This document shows positions 7,755-14,956 of a stretch of 17,104 nt of DNA, piece after piece. Origin of the DNA: CAZSVE01 sp964610175. GTDB lineage: Bacteria > Pseudomonadota > Gammaproteobacteria > HK1. The notes below the pieces were generated by a model, which did not search any database, was not told the origin of the DNA, and worked only from the letters and a program-made list of their open reading frames with translations. The stretch lies in assembly GCA_964610175.1 (NCBI GenBank), contig CAZSVE010000066.1, forward strand, positions 1 through 17,104, written 5' to 3'. The position numbers and the translations under genes were made by a program. How positions within the stretch are numbered: position 1 is the stretch's first letter; the number at the start of each line of letters is the position of its first letter.

Positions 7755-7790
7755 GTTTTTCCGATACCTGTACGGGATAAACCGAAAAAC
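7755..7790. terminator. Possible hairpin between convergent deacetylase and lolD
   Basis: GTTTTTC (7755-7761) faces GAAAAAC (7784-7790) across a 22-base spacer. It lies between two convergent genes, where a bidirectional terminator would be expected. The arms are AT-rich with no separate T-tract, so this is weak. Confidence 0.25.
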
Positions 7791-7812
7791 CACCATCCGA
7801 CAAGCTGGCAAG

Positions 7813-8508
7813 CTAGTCTCCCCGGCTCTTCTCGATCAACACCCCATCCTCGAACGCCAGAACCCGATCCATTCTCCCCGCCAGAATAGGATCGTGAGTT
7901 ACCACGACCAGGCTGGTGCGGTTCTCACGGTTGAGTTCCAACATCAGGTCGTATACCTGCCCCGCCGTTTGGCGATCCAGGTTGCCCGTAGGTTCGTCGG
8001 CCAATACGCAGCAAGGAGCGGTGACCAGCGCCCGCGCGATGGCAGCACGTTGCCGCTCGCCACCGGATAATTCGCCAGGTTTATGGATAAGCCGATGGGC
8101 GAGTCCCACGCGCGTCGACATCCGGTGCGCGATTTCAAAGGCCGTAGCGTGAGGAATGCGCCGGATGAGTAACGGCATGGCAATGTTTTCCAACGCCGTG
8201 AATTCCGCGAGCAGATGATGGAATTGGTAGACAAAGCCAAGGGTGCGATTGCGCAGTATCCCTCGCTCCCTTTCACTGAGACGAAATATGGATTGACCGG
8301 TTACAAGAACTTCTCCCTCGGTAGGCATATCCAGCCCTCCAAGGAGATGCAACAGTGTACTTTTCCCGGAACCCGACGATCCGATAATGGCGATTCGTTC
8401 GCCAGGGGCTACACTGAAATCGATACCTTTCAATACCACCACATCGAGACCACCCTCGACAAAGGTACGGCACAGGCCTCGGCTTTCCAGGACAGGAGAT
8501 TCATTCAT
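7813..8508 (-). CDS. lolD: Lipoprotein-releasing ABC transporter ATPase LolD
   Basis: 231 residues from ATG 8508. A complete ABC ATPase: Walker A IGSSGSGKS, signature LSGGERQR, Walker B CCVLADEPTGNLD and switch histidine in VVVTHD. The region around YQFHHLLAEFTALENIAMPL is typical of LolD. With LolC/E it forms the inner-membrane complex that extracts outer-membrane lipoproteins and passes them to LolA in the periplasm. The open frame extends back to 8769 but lies within lolC there, so the ATG whose product starts MNESPVLESRGL is the start. It overlaps the lolC stop by 8 bases (ATGAATGA), indicating translational coupling. Confidence 0.95.
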   Translation of the reverse strand: MNESPVLESRGLCRTFVEGGLDVVVLKGIDFSVAPGERIAIIGSSGSGKSTLLHLLGGLDMPTEGEVLVTGQSIFRLSERERGILRNRTLGFVYQFHHLLAEFTALENIAMPLLIRRIPHATAFEIAHRMSTRVGLAHRLIHKPGELSGGERQRAAIARALVTAPCCVLADEPTGNLDRQTAGQVYDLMLELNRENRTSLVVVTHDPILAGRMDRVLAFEDGVLIEKSRGD

Positions 8509-9748
8509 AGCGCAAGGCTTCGGCCGGTTGCGTCCTGGCGGCACGCCATGCCGGATATAGCGTTGCCAATACACAGAGAATGAATGCCATCGATGTAATA
8601 ATCCCCACATCGGACCAGCGCATATCCGCCGGAACGTTGCTGATATAGTACACATCTGGGGATAGAAACTTGATATCGAAAAAGGCCTCGATCCGAGGGA
8701 CAAGCGCCTCGATGTTGGTGGCGAGCCCAATACCACTCGCTGCCCCCAACAAGGTGCCAGTGAAGCCAATCAGCGTTCCTTGAGCGATGAAGATCCACAT
8801 AATGCTGGCTGGCGACGCGCCCAAAGTGCGTAAAATGGCGATATCGGCCTCCTTGTCCGTCACCACCATAACCAATGCGGATACGATATTGAAGGCGGCT
8901 ACCGCTACAATCAGCGTCAGGATGATAAACATCACGGTCTTTTCAGTCTTGACAGCGCGAAAGAAATTAGCGTGATACTGGGTCCAGTCACGGACCCAAA
9001 AATACCCGTCGAGTTCCCGTGCCAGTTTTCGGCTGATACGGGGCGCATCCATGACATCGGGCAGCATGATCCTGAGACCACTGATCCTGTTTCCCAATCG
9101 AAAGAGCCGTGCGCCATCTGCAAGGTGTACGAGGGCCAATCCGCTATCATATTGGGCATGGGCTATTTCGAAGATACCTGCCACGGTGAATCGGCGCATC
9201 CGTGGCAGGATTCCAGCCGGTGTCACGCTGGCCTGGGGCACCACCATGGTCACCTTGTCGCCGACTCGAACACCGAGAAGTTGCGCCAGGGTCTTACCGA
9301 GAAGAATACGGAATGCCCCTTCTTCCAGGCTGTCGAGGCTCCCTATTATCAGATGACGATCGATCCTGGAGACCGCTGGTTCCTCTTCCGGCAACACACC
9401 GCGAACCATGATCCCCTGCATCAGTGACCGGTATGTCAACATTCCTTGCCCTTCCACGTATGGTGCCACATCGACCACCTGCTCGTGTCGTCGCACCCTG
9501 TCGCGCAGGAAAGACCAGTCTTCCAGTGTCCCATTCGGGCCCGAGATAGTGGCGTGGGAAACCATTCCCAGGATCTTCTCGCGCAGCTCCCGCTCGAAAC
9601 CATTCATGACGGACAGGACCGTAATCAAAGCCATGACACCCACGGCAATGCCCAGGATCGAACTGGAACTCATAAACGAGATAAAGTGGTTTCGCCTTTT
9701 CGCGCGTGTATAACGAAGTCCGATGGCGATCTCTATGGGTCTTAACAT
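8501..9748 (-). CDS. lolC: Lipoprotein-releasing ABC transporter permease LolC/LolE
   Basis: 415 residues from ATG 9748, preceded by AGGA 6 bases upstream; the longer open frame to 9895 adds no conserved sequence. The N-terminus has the LolC/E hallmark IGLRYTRAKRRNHFISFMS, then one membrane segment (about 30-48), a large periplasmic MacB-type domain (about 49-270) with the MNGFERELR and PYVEGQGML motifs, and three C-terminal membrane segments. It ends LYPAWRAARTQPAEALRYE, normal for LolC. It is the upstream gene of a two-gene lolCD operon. No second permease gene follows, so this organism may use one LolC/E type, or a lolE may lie elsewhere. Confidence 0.94.
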   Translation of the reverse strand: MLRPIEIAIGLRYTRAKRRNHFISFMSSSSILGIAVGVMALITVLSVMNGFERELREKILGMVSHATISGPNGTLEDWSFLRDRVRRHEQVVDVAPYVEGQGMLTYRSLMQGIMVRGVLPEEEPAVSRIDRHLIIGSLDSLEEGAFRILLGKTLAQLLGVRVGDKVTMVVPQASVTPAGILPRMRRFTVAGIFEIAHAQYDSGLALVHLADGARLFRLGNRISGLRIMLPDVMDAPRISRKLARELDGYFWVRDWTQYHANFFRAVKTEKTVMFIILTLIVAVAAFNIVSALVMVVTDKEADIAILRTLGASPASIMWIFIAQGTLIGFTGTLLGAASGIGLATNIEALVPRIEAFFDIKFLSPDVYYISNVPADMRWSDVGIITSMAFILCVLATLYPAWRAARTQPAEALRYE

Positions 9749-9963
9749 CGAGGTCCTGAACCGATGGTGGTTGTATCGAGGGGCCAAGCGGGGCGAGCTT
9801 AGCGACTCCGAACTACATTGACAACGTTCACGTATCTCGGACTGAAAGAAGAAAATCGAATTTCGTATAGAGGCTACTTGCGAAACCCGATCCATCCGTA
9901 AAGATAATCGTGGGCTAAATCTTTTAACTGATTCTGTGGACTGTAGAATCGGGAGTCGGGTCT
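9749..9963. other. Intergenic region with lolC leader and a small hairpin
   Basis: 215 bases between the end of the SUMF1-domain gene and lolC, both on the minus strand. A stem GATTCT/AGAATC with a 9-base loop (9930-9950) follows the SUMF1 gene stop and may act as a weak terminator (AGTTAAAAGATTT follows on the minus strand). The lolC promoter must lie here or further upstream, but I cannot mark its boxes. Confidence 0.35.
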
Positions 9964-11199
9964 CTAGTCCAACTCCGACACAACACGGAACCCCCTATTC
10001 GAATTACGAGTCTGAGCGTTATCCCAACCTCGCAAGGTGGCCCGAATGTTTCGCGGATAGGTATCGAAGGCGCCCCCACGAAGGACAGGACATTCATCAA
10101 AGGAGATCTGGAGTCGGAGTGGTTGGGAGGCATCATGCAAGGCCTTCAGATCATCCACTTTGAGGAGATTGGAGTCACGAATTCCCTGAATTCTTCTGGA
10201 TGCGGTACCTTCGCCAACAATAACGGGTTCAGAGCCGTGAAAAAGTCTGCTCCTATTCTCCAGTGACCATACCTCGACGACCTCGGTTTCTTGGCCATAG
10301 GAAGGTGTGTACTTCGTGCTGCACCATTCCCAAATATTCCCGCTCATTTGATAGAGCCCAAGCCGGTTCGGTGAGAGTCTATCGACAGGCAGGGTCGCGC
10401 CTCTATACTCGCCGGGATTGCTGTACGGCTCGGCATACGGCTCTCTGGCATCGAAGTTGATTTCGGTTGGTCGCGCGATGTTTTCTCCATTTCCAAAACG
10501 CACATTCTCCCCGCCCTGCCTAGCCGCATACTCCCATTCCATTTCTGTGGGGAGCCTTATCGTCCGTCCCGTTCGATCGGACAACCAGAGACAGAAGGCC
10601 AGGGCATCGAACCATGTAACATTGATTACGGGCCGATTACCACGCCCCCAGCCATTGTCGGAAGGCTTCGGGAATTCGGCTGCTTTGCAAAAGGCATCGT
10701 ATTCGTCGAAAGTAACGGTGGTAGCGCTCAATAGGAAGCGACTAATGGAAACGGTTCGAATCGGTATTTCATCGTCATCCCCTTCTCCGAGCACATCGCC
10801 CATCTGGAATGTGCCTTCTGGGATCAAAACGAACTCCATATTGCCGATATTCCGCTTTGCTATTTTTGCCGTTTCCCCTATTGCCGCCTTCTCTTCGACG
10901 TCCCCTGCCGGAAGGATCATATCAAGGGATTTCTTGGCCGCTTTTTTTACCAAATAACTCCCTACGTCGCGTAGCCTATTCAGGACAACAATAGTGTATA
11001 AAGCCCCTTTCTTCTGACGTACTCTCTCTATGAGTTGACCTATCATTAACAGCCGTACAGGATCATTTTCTCCTGCGGTCATTTCGTCGACAAGATCCGA
11101 GAATTCCTTAATCGCCTCATTATTCTTCGGATTCGAGGCAATCATTTCTACTAATGATTTATTCCTTCTTGTCAGGGAATCTTCGCGTCTGATTGCCAT
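9964..11199 (-). CDS. SUMF1/FGE-fold protein with N-terminal helical adaptor module
   Basis: 411 residues. Residues 1-97 are a charged helical module that is 77/97 identical to the N-terminus of the antitoxin-like protein at 11724-12101. After a linker, residues about 119-411 form a formylglycine-generating-enzyme (SUMF1) fold: NMEFVLIPEGTFQMGD, NVTWFDALAFCLWLS, RLPTEMEWEYAAR, LGLYQMSGNIWEW, CPVLRGGAFDT and NRGFRVV. An insertion of about 70 residues (about 297-368) separates the WEW and RGG motifs. The segment after RGG, where aerobic FGE has its two catalytic cysteines, has none here (DTYPRNIRATLRGWD), so sulfatase maturation is unlikely and binding or another chemistry is more probable. Start ATG 11199 is preceded by AAGGGG 7 bases upstream. 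It is the last gene of the accessory operon, 141 bases after vapC. Confidence 0.88.
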   Translation of the reverse strand: MAIRREDSLTRRNKSLVEMIASNPKNNEAIKEFSDLVDEMTAGENDPVRLLMIGQLIERVRQKKGALYTIVVLNRLRDVGSYLVKKAAKKSLDMILPAGDVEEKAAIGETAKIAKRNIGNMEFVLIPEGTFQMGDVLGEGDDDEIPIRTVSISRFLLSATTVTFDEYDAFCKAAEFPKPSDNGWGRGNRPVINVTWFDALAFCLWLSDRTGRTIRLPTEMEWEYAARQGGENVRFGNGENIARPTEINFDAREPYAEPYSNPGEYRGATLPVDRLSPNRLGLYQMSGNIWEWCSTKYTPSYGQETEVVEVWSLENRSRLFHGSEPVIVGEGTASRRIQGIRDSNLLKVDDLKALHDASQPLRLQISFDECPVLRGGAFDTYPRNIRATLRGWDNAQTRNSNRGFRVVSELD

Positions 11200-11206
11200 T
11201 ATTCAG

Positions 11207-11212
11207 CCCCTT
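11207..11212 (-). promoter_or_regulatory. Ribosome-binding site of the SUMF1-domain gene
   Basis: AAGGGG, 7 bases before ATG 11199. The surrounding AACCAAGGGGC is identical to the site before ATG 12101, so the duplication that gave the two genes their shared first 97 codons also included the leader. Confidence 0.6.
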
Positions 11213-11304
11213 GGTTTCTATCTATCTATAAAAAATCTCGTTCCGTCCGAAGCGGGAAAACATCAAGACATCCAGCGGGACAGCTAGGATCGAGCACCTG
11301 CCAC

Positions 11305-11323
11305 AGGTAGATGCGAACTACCT
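11305..11323. other. Hairpin in the vapC to SUMF1-gene gap
   Basis: AGGTAG, 7-base loop, CTACCT; 18-36 bases before the vapC stop codon in plus-strand coordinates, so just downstream of vapC in transcription. No T-tract follows, so it may be an attenuator or RNA processing site rather than a full terminator. Confidence 0.3.
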
Positions 11324-11340
11324 ATTACCTAATCTCCGGG

Positions 11341-11724
11341 CTAAAGTGTTTGCACATGGGCATAACGTATCAGCTTCTCGTCAGATGTAACGAGGGGGAA
11401 TTGGTGCAATCGCGCTGTCGCGACAATCATTTGATCCGCCGGGTCCCGATGAAACTCTCCCGGAAGCCGAGTCGACTCGACCACGATGTCAGGGGTGAGG
11501 GGCAGGAGAGTAACACCAGGATAGGAGAGCGCCTGTGAGAGCCATTCACCAACTTCATTATCCAGATCGAGCCGACCGTACTCCAGCAATTTGGCTACTT
11601 CCCAACATGAAATAATGCTGATGCCAATCTCGTCGGTTTTTGTAATCGATGCCGCCTGCGTACGCGAAAGCCGGGCACCTCCGTGGACCCACCAGACCCA
11701 GATATGCGTATCAAGCAGTATCAT
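11341..11724 (-). CDS. VapC-type PIN-domain toxin (putative RNase)
   Basis: 127 residues from ATG 11724. A full-length PIN domain: LLDTH with D5, SCWEVAKL with E42, HRDPADQMIVATA with D94/D97 and VTSDEKL with D115, the acidic residues that coordinate Mg/Mn in PIN nucleases. The start MILLDTHIWVWW is typical of VapC toxins of type II toxin-antitoxin systems, which cleave tRNA, rRNA or mRNA when freed from antitoxin. The target cannot be deduced. Its ATG overlaps the stop of the upstream antitoxin-like gene by one base (TAATG), so the pair is translationally coupled in the standard antitoxin-toxin order. A purine-rich GGGAAGCGGGG precedes the start. All key acidic residues are present, so it is probably active. 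The frame can be extended five codons upstream, but MILLDTH is the natural start. Confidence 0.92.
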   Translation of the reverse strand: MILLDTHIWVWWVHGGARLSRTQAASITKTDEIGISIISCWEVAKLLEYGRLDLDNEVGEWLSQALSYPGVTLLPLTPDIVVESTRLPGEFHRDPADQMIVATARLHQFPLVTSDEKLIRYAHVQTL

Positions 11725-12101
11725 TACCCCGCTTCCCAATCACTTTCCGCAACACCATCGAAGGGTCTCTCGTATCGCAATGGCTTGCCACGAAGCGGAT
11801 ACCTGTTATTCGGAAGAATCATATCAAGACTCTTCTCGGCTGCCTTAACCACCAGCTTACTTTTTGTATTACGTAATCTGTTCAAAACAGCAATGCAGTA
11901 TAAGGCTCCCTGCTTCTGACGTACCCTCTCTATTAGTTGACCTATCATAAAAAACCGCACGGAGTCATTCTCTGCTCCAGTCATTTCGTCGACAAAATCT
12001 GAAAATTCCTTAATCGCCTCATTGTCTTTCGGATCCGAGGCAATCATTTCTACTAGCTCTTTATTCCTTTTTGTCAGTGAATCTTCATGCCTGATTGCCA
12101 T
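11724..12101 (-). CDS. Chimeric antitoxin: adaptor module plus toxin-binding tail
   Basis: 125 residues with no DNA-binding domain that I can recognise. Residues 1-97 are the same helical module as the SUMF1-domain protein (20 differences in 97). Residues 98-125 are unrelated to that protein; the tail YPLRGKPLRYERPFDG...SDWEA resembles the C-terminal tails of VapB/Phd-type antitoxins that thread into PIN toxins (PLRG..Y..PF....DW pattern, from memory). The stop codon overlaps the VapC start, the classic position for an antitoxin. ATG 12101 has AAGGGG 6 bases upstream. It follows the WD40-HEAT gene after 39 bases, so it is probably cotranscribed. The antitoxin role is inferred from position and tail; the adaptor-fused architecture is unusual. 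Confidence 0.82.
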   Translation of the reverse strand: MAIRHEDSLTKRNKELVEMIASDPKDNEAIKEFSDFVDEMTGAENDSVRFFMIGQLIERVRQKQGALYCIAVLNRLRNTKSKLVVKAAEKSLDMILPNNRYPLRGKPLRYERPFDGVAESDWEAG

Positions 12102-12107
12102 TAGTGG

Positions 12108-12113
12108 CCCCTT
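12108..12113 (-). promoter_or_regulatory. Ribosome-binding site of the chimeric antitoxin gene
   Basis: AAGGGG, 6 bases before ATG 12101, inside AACCAAGGGGC, which is shared exactly with the leader of the SUMF1-domain gene. It supports the chosen start and a duplication that extends upstream of the coding region. Confidence 0.6.
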
Positions 12114-12140
12114 GGTTTATGTCTGCGAATTGAAATGGTT

Positions 12141-14090
12141 CTATTGCATCCGGCGCGGGAGAGAACTGAAGTCTCCGGTTCGTATGATCTCCGCGCATCT
12201 CCTGACATGGTAATCGTCATCATCGTCCATATCCGCAAGCCGCTCATCCAAATATTCCTGAACTTTTGGCGTCATCTTCTTCCGAAGGAGATAGAGTTTT
12301 AGTGCCAACTGTTCCATTCTATGAACGGCTTTTTCTATTTTATCGCCCCCTTTAATTTGAGAGTCTTCATCCAAAGCACATAGAGCCCCTCCCACCGTAA
12401 TATCCGCAGAACAAGTTGCAATCTCTTCAAGAAAATCAGAAACGGTTGAATACCTGACGATATCTTGCCCCACTGGTGTCGGAATAGTTAAATCCGCAAT
12501 TCTAGCAAGCACATCCGAAACAGCTTTCCATTTATGATCTACATCCTGTTCTCCTAACATCGGAAGTGTCGAAAGCAAGTCTGAAAGTTCAGCAAGGAGT
12601 CTTGTAAGGATCTCGGAAAATCCCTCCGTAAATCCCTCTGTTTCAGAAAGTGCCCCTACCACAAGACCGGAAACAATTACTTTGGCAAGGACTTCACGCA
12701 CCATCCATTTAAGGTATGGCTTTGCAGATACGGTTTTTTCGGTAAGCCTCAGAAAAGCATCCTTCGCAACCCAACGAAGATCCGAATCATATGGGTCCGA
12801 TGTCTGGAATGCCTCACACAAGGCCTTCATTGCCTTTTTGTGCGGGACTCCGATCTTGCCCAATGCCTCCGCAGCTTCCCACCCGACCTTGCCTGCCTGC
12901 AATGCATTGGCAAGTGGCAGCGTGGCCCGAGGGTCGCCGATATCTCCCAAGGCCGTTGCCACATAGTATCTCGTGCCACTGTGCTCGTGGTTCAGCGCCT
13001 CGATCAGAATCTTTACGGACGGTTTTCCGACCTTGGCCAACTTCTCCGCCGCTCGCGCCCGCTTCCCGCCATCAGGGTTGTTCATCAACTCTTCTCCGAG
13101 AGCCTCCAGGTTTACCGGACCGAGACGATAGATGTTGATAAAATACCCTTCTCCGATAAAGTACCATTCTCTGGATAATGCCGTCGCCATTCCCACCAGC
13201 ATCCTCTGGCGGTCCGGGGTAAACGCCACGGAAATCGGTTGGAAGGGTTCCTTATCATCCTTGATTACCTGGAGACACTTCCCCGATTTGCGTTCCCACA
13301 GCCGAATCGTCCCATCTTCCCATCCCGTGGAGGCGATCAGAATGCCATCGCGGGAAATGGCAACCGAAGACACCGCATCTTCGTGACCTTCCAGTGTTTT
13401 TAGGCATATCCCTGTTCGCAGGTCCCAAAGCCTGACGGTCTTATCCGCCGAGCCGGATACGGCAAATCGCCCGTCCGGTGTAATTTGAACGGAGTGCACC
13501 GGGCCTGAATGGCCTTCGAGTGTTCCAATGAGTTCCCCATCCCTCCGGTCCCAAAGGCGGATCAATCCACTCCGGTGCCCGGAGAGTGTTTCCATTCCCC
13601 TTGGATTGACGGCGCTGGTGGAAATATTGTCTTCCCTATGCGTCTCGCACCGGATGACCTCGGTACACTCGTTCGAGGTCAGATCCCAGAACCTCAGCGT
13701 TCTATCGTCACCTCCTCCGGAAGAGAGCGCCCGGACACCGCCCGGTAACGCCCCCACCGACTCGATTACCCTTGTATGGCCAACCAATTTCCCCAGTTGC
13801 CGACCCGATTCCGCGTCCCAGACCCGAATGGATTTATCGTCGGAACCCGACAGAATCAGCTTATCGTTTGTCGTTATAGCGACAGAGCTTACCTGCGCGA
13901 TATGTCCTTCCAGGGTCGCCCGGCAATCACCGGTTTCGATATCCCAGATTTTTACCGTCCCATCCGTCGAGCCGGATGCCGCCCAGGTCCCGTCCGAGTT
14001 GACGGCAATACTGATAACCCAGTCCTCGTGTCCGGCGAGTAGCTGTTCCAGATCGGCTATTGGAATAAAATACGCCACGGTAATGTTCAT
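12141..14090 (-). CDS. WD40 beta-propeller and HEAT-repeat scaffold protein
   Basis: 649 residues. Residues about 15-325 form seven WD40 blades with GH and WD signatures (LAGHEDWV...VKIWD, LEGHIAQV...IRVWD, LVGHTRVI...LRFWD, a weaker fourth ending IRLWD, LEGHSGPV...VRLWD, LEGHEDAV...IRLWE, and a degenerate seventh ending INIYRLG). Residues about 325-450 hold HEAT/PBS-lyase-like repeats (AAEKLAKVGKPSVKILIEAL, ATALGDIGDPRATLPLANAL, AAEALGKIG). The last 200 residues are helical with an acidic DMDDDDD stretch near the end and no known domain. Such proteins are protein-protein scaffolds or sensors; no enzymatic domain is present. An in-frame TGA lies three codons before ATG 14090, which fixes the start, although no ribosome-binding site is seen. 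It is the first gene of the accessory operon. Confidence 0.92.
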   Translation of the reverse strand: MNITVAYFIPIADLEQLLAGHEDWVISIAVNSDGTWAASGSTDGTVKIWDIETGDCRATLEGHIAQVSSVAITTNDKLILSGSDDKSIRVWDAESGRQLGKLVGHTRVIESVGALPGGVRALSSGGGDDRTLRFWDLTSNECTEVIRCETHREDNISTSAVNPRGMETLSGHRSGLIRLWDRRDGELIGTLEGHSGPVHSVQITPDGRFAVSGSADKTVRLWDLRTGICLKTLEGHEDAVSSVAISRDGILIASTGWEDGTIRLWERKSGKCLQVIKDDKEPFQPISVAFTPDRQRMLVGMATALSREWYFIGEGYFINIYRLGPVNLEALGEELMNNPDGGKRARAAEKLAKVGKPSVKILIEALNHEHSGTRYYVATALGDIGDPRATLPLANALQAGKVGWEAAEALGKIGVPHKKAMKALCEAFQTSDPYDSDLRWVAKDAFLRLTEKTVSAKPYLKWMVREVLAKVIVSGLVVGALSETEGFTEGFSEILTRLLAELSDLLSTLPMLGEQDVDHKWKAVSDVLARIADLTIPTPVGQDIVRYSTVSDFLEEIATCSADITVGGALCALDEDSQIKGGDKIEKAVHRMEQLALKLYLLRKKMTPKVQEYLDERLADMDDDDDYHVRRCAEIIRTGDFSSLPRRMQ

Positions 14091-14131
14091 CCATTTTTTT
14101 CAAACAAAAATCCGCCCGGACCAAAAGCCGC

Positions 14132-14171
14132 TATGTGGCCTTGGGGCTGGGTTATGTGGCCTTGGGGCTGG
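14132..14171. repeat. Tandem repeat between two divergent genes
   Basis: Two exact copies of TATGTGGCCTTGGGGCTGG (14132-14150 and 14153-14171), period 21 bases, in the 94-base gap between the WD40-HEAT and TPR-like genes. The spacing is two helical turns, as expected for paired operator sites, but the unit is not palindromic. The second copy ends 4 bases before the ribosome-binding site of the TPR-like gene. Confidence 0.85.
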
Positions 14172-14174
14172 ATA

Positions 14175-14180
14175 AGGAGG
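14175..14180 (+). promoter_or_regulatory. Ribosome-binding site of the TPR-like gene
   Basis: AAGGAGG within GATAAGGAGGCATC, 4-5 bases before ATG 14185; the strongest ribosome-binding site in the window. It supports translation of this gene at a good rate. Confidence 0.75.
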
Positions 14181-14184
14181 CATC

Positions 14185-14820
14185 ATGGTTTCGATTTCCG
14201 AAATTCCTGATTGGTTCACGCAAACCACAAGGGAAATCGCCGATATTATAAAAGCGGATGACCATCATCGGGCGACTGACATGCTGGAGGAGCTTTCCAG
14301 CCAAACGCGAGGGTATCTTAGTGTAACGGCCGTTTCCGATGAGATGAAAATGGAAATGCTGGGCAACATCGCCCTACGATATCGTGATCTTGGTGATACG
14401 GAACAAGAGGTGCTTTTTCTCGAAGATGTCTACCAACTCGCCCAGCGTGATCTTCGCCAATCCGGCATCATGGCATTACCCGACGACATCTATAAAACAG
14501 CGGTGGATCTCCTTCTGCTCGGAGTTGGCTACATAAAGCTGAACCGGAAGAAGGAGGCTAAAACAAAAATCGATGAAGCCAAACGCCTTTTCACCGAAAT
14601 TGAATGGGACATCGACGTTCAAGGGATTCTGGCAGATAAACATGTGGTTTATATTGGTCCTGATGGTGGGCGAGAACCTGCCCTGGAACAACTGCCGGAT
14701 TCGCCAAATCTACCGAAAAACACTAAGCGCCCTTGCCTACTATCCTACAACTTCGAGGATGGCGGAAAATGTTTCATATACTATCCCAGCGATTCTGATC
14801 CGTTATCAGGCGCTGGATAA
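14185..14820 (+). CDS. TPR-like helical protein of the accessory locus
   Basis: 211 residues. The central part reads as TPR-like helix pairs: LGNIALRYRDLGDTEQEVLF with LEDVYQLAQRDL, and LLGVGYIKLNRKKEAKTKID with EAKRLFTEIEW. The N-terminal 50 residues are helical and acidic. The C-terminal 60 residues are proline-rich and then beta-like (CLLSYNFEDGGKCFIYYPSD) with no known domain. There is no signal peptide or membrane segment, so it is probably cytosolic and protein-binding. It starts at an ATG with a strong ribosome-binding site, and diverges from the WD40-HEAT gene with the tandem repeat in between, so shared regulation is plausible. The TAA at 14818 comes soon after the beta-like segment, while another frame stays open to 14857, so a truncated end is possible but not shown. 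Confidence 0.72.
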   Translation: MVSISEIPDWFTQTTREIADIIKADDHHRATDMLEELSSQTRGYLSVTAVSDEMKMEMLGNIALRYRDLGDTEQEVLFLEDVYQLAQRDLRQSGIMALPDDIYKTAVDLLLLGVGYIKLNRKKEAKTKIDEAKRLFTEIEWDIDVQGILADKHVVYIGPDGGREPALEQLPDSPNLPKNTKRPCLLSYNFEDGGKCFIYYPSDSDPLSGAG

Positions 14821-14956
14821 CCAAGCGCTGTATTTCCCGTCGGTTCCAAAGAGTTAGCCCGCTGATAATCCCATGGGCCAGAGATTGGGTTTTGCCCCGT
14901 ATGCAACTTTTTCCGGCAACCTATTGACGGTCCAGGCGCCCACTCAACACAAACAC

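Noticed and set aside
9964..10150. Diversity-generating retroelement variable region at the SUMF1 C-terminus
   Set aside because: SUMF1/C-lectin folds are common retroelement targets, but no reverse transcriptase, template repeat or second near-identical copy of this end is present in the window.
13528..14175. A 215-codon plus-strand open frame
   Set aside because: Antisense to the WD40 repeats and rich in Ser and Pro without domain signs; it ends in the tandem repeat.
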